In this document: piece by piece, positions 4,820-6,465 of the stretch
Layout: each line of letters starts with the position of its first letter
Position numbering within the stretch: the stretch's first letter is position 1
Source of the DNA: an uncultured Coriobacteriaceae bacterium
Lineage (GTDB): Bacteria > Actinomycetota > Coriobacteriia > Coriobacteriales > UMGS124
DNA: 6,465 bases
Direction of reading: 5' to 3'
Assembly: GCA_900555105.1 (NCBI GenBank)
Contig: USJP01000099.1
Coordinates: forward strand, 1 to 6,465
Made by a program: the position numbers and the translations under genes
The notes under the pieces: model-generated
Database searches by the model: none
What the model was told of the DNA's origin: nothing
The model's input: the letters and a program-made list of their open reading frames with translations, nothing else

Positions 4820-6332
4820 AGCCCTCCTGCGCAAGCCTGCCGGCGCCGATGCTGCGCAGCATGTCACGCAGCATGCGCTCGGTTGCCTTCTTGCCTGCGC
4901 CACGCGCCACGCGGGCGCCTTCAGCGAGCATGTTGGGCGTGAACACGCGCTTGCCAGCAAGCAGCGCATGGAGCTCCTCATCCCAGCCATTCACAATGCA
5001 GGCGTTGAGCAGCTCCTGGCAATCCTGGATGGTGGGATCGCACAGGTAGGGGGCGATGCAGCGGGCGGTCGCTGGATCCTCCTTGGGCAGGCCCGCATGC
5101 CAGAGCATCCGCAGCGCCTTGGCGCTCACGGGGTAGCCGTCCTTGATGTTTTGCGACGAGACGCTCAGGCGCTTGTTGGACCAGCGGGCGACAACACTGC
5201 CAACGGGTGCGAAGTCGGGGTTCAGCATCCAGGCAAAGAGCTCCTCCTGACTGCCGTTGCGCCCCAGGGCGTTGAGCACCAGACGATAGTCCTGGGGGAC
5301 AAGGGCGTCTTGACGCACAAGCTGGCGGATGATCATCTCCGATGAAGGGTCCTCAACAGCGATGCTGGCGAAGTTGCGCACGTCCCCGCAGTACTGGTCG
5401 GCACGCGCCCTGCGCAGGGCGGGCGTGTCGTTTACCAGGCCGAGCTCACGGCACTTGCCGCTAAAGCCAATGCCGTGCCTCAAAAGCAGACGCGCAACCG
5501 AAAGGTTGCCACCAGCCACCGCCTGCGCTAGCGAATCGCTTGCAAACTCGACGCTGCCCACCGTGTTGAGAAACTCTTCCACGGGACGGGCGTCCCCTTG
5601 CTCGCAAAGCTTGGCCAGATGCTCGACAAGCAGCGGCTGCCAGGAGGCATCCATACCAAACTGCTTGGCAAACGCACCAAACCGCGCATAGTCGCCACTC
5701 TGCTCGGCCTCAAGCAGAAGCTCTGAGCCAAAGTCGGAGGCACGCATGAGGGGAGAGCCGTCGCAGGGCACGCCCAGAGCGGCGAGGTCCACAACCATGG
5801 CGGGACGGGCATGCACGCTCGCCTCGTCCACGTTGTAGCCGTAGCCGTTGGTCCAGCCGTTCAGGTGCACGTACGCCTCAAAACCGTCCGCGCCACCCGG
5901 GGAGCGCAGCCACCAGCAGGGGTTGTCCCCATCGGCATTGCGGGCATCATCGCTGGCAAAGAGCTCGCCAACCTCCTGCACGCTCAGACTGAACACCTTG
6001 TCGGTCGTCGTGGCGCAACCCCTGGCCTCATACTCGTCGTTGCCGGGAGTCTGCACTTCCTGCGCCACAATAGCCGCACGGTCCTCATCGGTGAAAGCGT
6101 CCTGGAGGAACTCGCCGTTCATCCAGGCGCGGACATTGCTCGTCTCCCACTCCGCGGGCTGCGAAGTGCCGTGGTACGCCATGGCATCCAAGACGCGCGT
6201 CGTGGTGACGAGGACGTGCGACCTCTCCAGGCGAAGCACGCGCCACTTGAGCGGCCTGCCCCACCACGACCCCATCACGAACTCGTCGGGAACAATGATG
6301 CTCCCCTGCTCTTGAATGCTCTGGATAACCAT
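4818..6332 (-). CDS. DUF6273 protein with C-terminal ankyrin-like helical repeats
   Basis: Predicted 504-residue cytoplasmic protein without signal peptide or membrane segments. Residues 20-183 fit DUF6273: P-L-K-W-R-V-L at 27-33, W-E-T-S-N-V-R-A-W-M-N at 62-72, T-T-D-K-V-F at 109-114, W-W-L-R-S-P-G at 140-146, and A-R-P-A-M-V-V-D-L at 175-183. The family looks related to the C-type-lectin/sulfatase-modifying fold, where the W-W-L-R-S-P region lies near the core; no enzymatic function is established. Residues 195-504 are helical; S-L-A-Q-A-V-A-G-G-N-L-S-V-A-R-L-L-L-R-H-G at 267-287 reads like an ankyrin unit, and further weak helix pairs follow to the end. The ATG at 6332 was preferred over the in-frame GTG at 6338 because GGCGGG lies 8 nt before the ATG but only 2 nt before the GTG. 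It is a single gene converging on DUF3472. The ankyrin assignment is weaker than the DUF6273 one. Confidence 0.85.
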   Translation of the reverse strand: MVIQSIQEQGSIIVPDEFVMGSWWGRPLKWRVLRLERSHVLVTTTRVLDAMAYHGTSQPAEWETSNVRAWMNGEFLQDAFTDEDRAAIVAQEVQTPGNDEYEARGCATTTDKVFSLSVQEVGELFASDDARNADGDNPCWWLRSPGGADGFEAYVHLNGWTNGYGYNVDEASVHARPAMVVDLAALGVPCDGSPLMRASDFGSELLLEAEQSGDYARFGAFAKQFGMDASWQPLLVEHLAKLCEQGDARPVEEFLNTVGSVEFASDSLAQAVAGGNLSVARLLLRHGIGFSGKCRELGLVNDTPALRRARADQYCGDVRNFASIAVEDPSSEMIIRQLVRQDALVPQDYRLVLNALGRNGSQEELFAWMLNPDFAPVGSVVARWSNKRLSVSSQNIKDGYPVSAKALRMLWHAGLPKEDPATARCIAPYLCDPTIQDCQELLNACIVNGWDEELHALLAGKRVFTPNMLAEGARVARGAGKKATERMLRDMLRSIGAGRLAQEG

Positions 6333-6465
6333 GCGCACAGCCCGCCAATCTCACAAGGCGCGGCATCGTGGCCCCGCCAATCGAACGTTTTCGCGCACCA
6401 TTGTATTTTGCTCGGCGAGCGGCCGCCCTTTCCGCGCCCCACACGTCCAAAAACGCCAAAAGTAT
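6333..6465 (-). promoter_or_regulatory. Leader and possible promoter of the DUF6273 gene
   Basis: On the minus strand TACAAT (6405-6400) resembles a -10 box about 70 bases before the ATG, but the expected -35 position is GC-rich (GGGCGG), so the assignment is weak. The leader carries a 10-bp direct repeat, GATTGGCGGG on the minus strand, at 6382-6373 and 6350-6341; the nearer copy contains the likely ribosome binding site. GCTCGGCGAGC (6410-6420) is a short palindrome just upstream of the -10 candidate. No gene is evident from 6333 to the edge. Confidence 0.35.

Noticed and set aside
5790..5880. AAC-rich stretch in the DUF6273 domain, possible variable region of a diversity-generating retroelement
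   Set aside because: Lectin-like domains and asparagine AAC codons recall such targets, but the domain is N-terminal here, and the window holds no template repeat and no reverse transcriptase.
1..6465. CRISPR array, tRNA, rRNA, insertion sequence or riboswitch
   Set aside because: No regular spaced repeats, no cloverleaf-like segments, no transposase motifs and no riboswitch core were seen on either strand.

Overview
The window looks like chromosomal DNA of a high-GC Gram-positive bacterium. A member of the Coriobacteriia (Olsenella/Collinsella/Eggerthella relatives) is the best guess. This rests on the roughly 65-70 % GC of most of the coding DNA, the strong AGGAG-type ribosome binding sites, and the set of families present: an ECF sigma factor with a membrane anti-sigma-like partner, a CpXC protein, a Tat-exported DUF3472 protein and a DUF6273 protein. 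The assignment is inferred from gene content, not from a marker gene.

Layout from left to right: (1) A probable minus-strand terminator at the left edge (1-37), then about 180 bases holding copy A of a 92-bp diverged repeat. (2) A two-gene operon on the minus strand: an ECF sigma factor (1417-1974) and, overlapping it by 14 nt, a single-pass membrane protein (222-1430) that should be its anti-sigma/sensor partner. A promoter of ECF type lies directly upstream, with its start point about 20 nt from the ATG, so the operon probably activates itself. (3) A gene-free stretch (1975-2455) holding that promoter, a strong minus-strand terminator (2254-2292) and copy B of the repeat in inverted orientation. 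(4) A CpXC zinc-ribbon protein on the minus strand (2456-3184), divergent from (5) a Tat-secreted, cysteine-rich DUF3472 protein on the plus strand (3352-4722). (6) A GC-rich hairpin terminator (4779-4819) shared between converging genes. (7) A DUF6273 protein with a C-terminal ankyrin-like helical region on the minus strand (4818-6332), followed by 133 bases of leader running to the right edge.

The only clear functional unit is the sigma/anti-sigma pair: the membrane protein would hold the sigma factor until an extracytoplasmic signal releases it, and the freed sigma factor would transcribe its own operon. The other three genes are separate transcription units of families without established function, and nothing in the sequence ties them to the sigma factor. 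No mobile element, CRISPR array, tRNA or rRNA was seen. The most unexplained items are the inverted repeat pair, whose differences are nearly all transitions, and the abrupt fall in GC inside the anti-sigma gene at its extracellular part.
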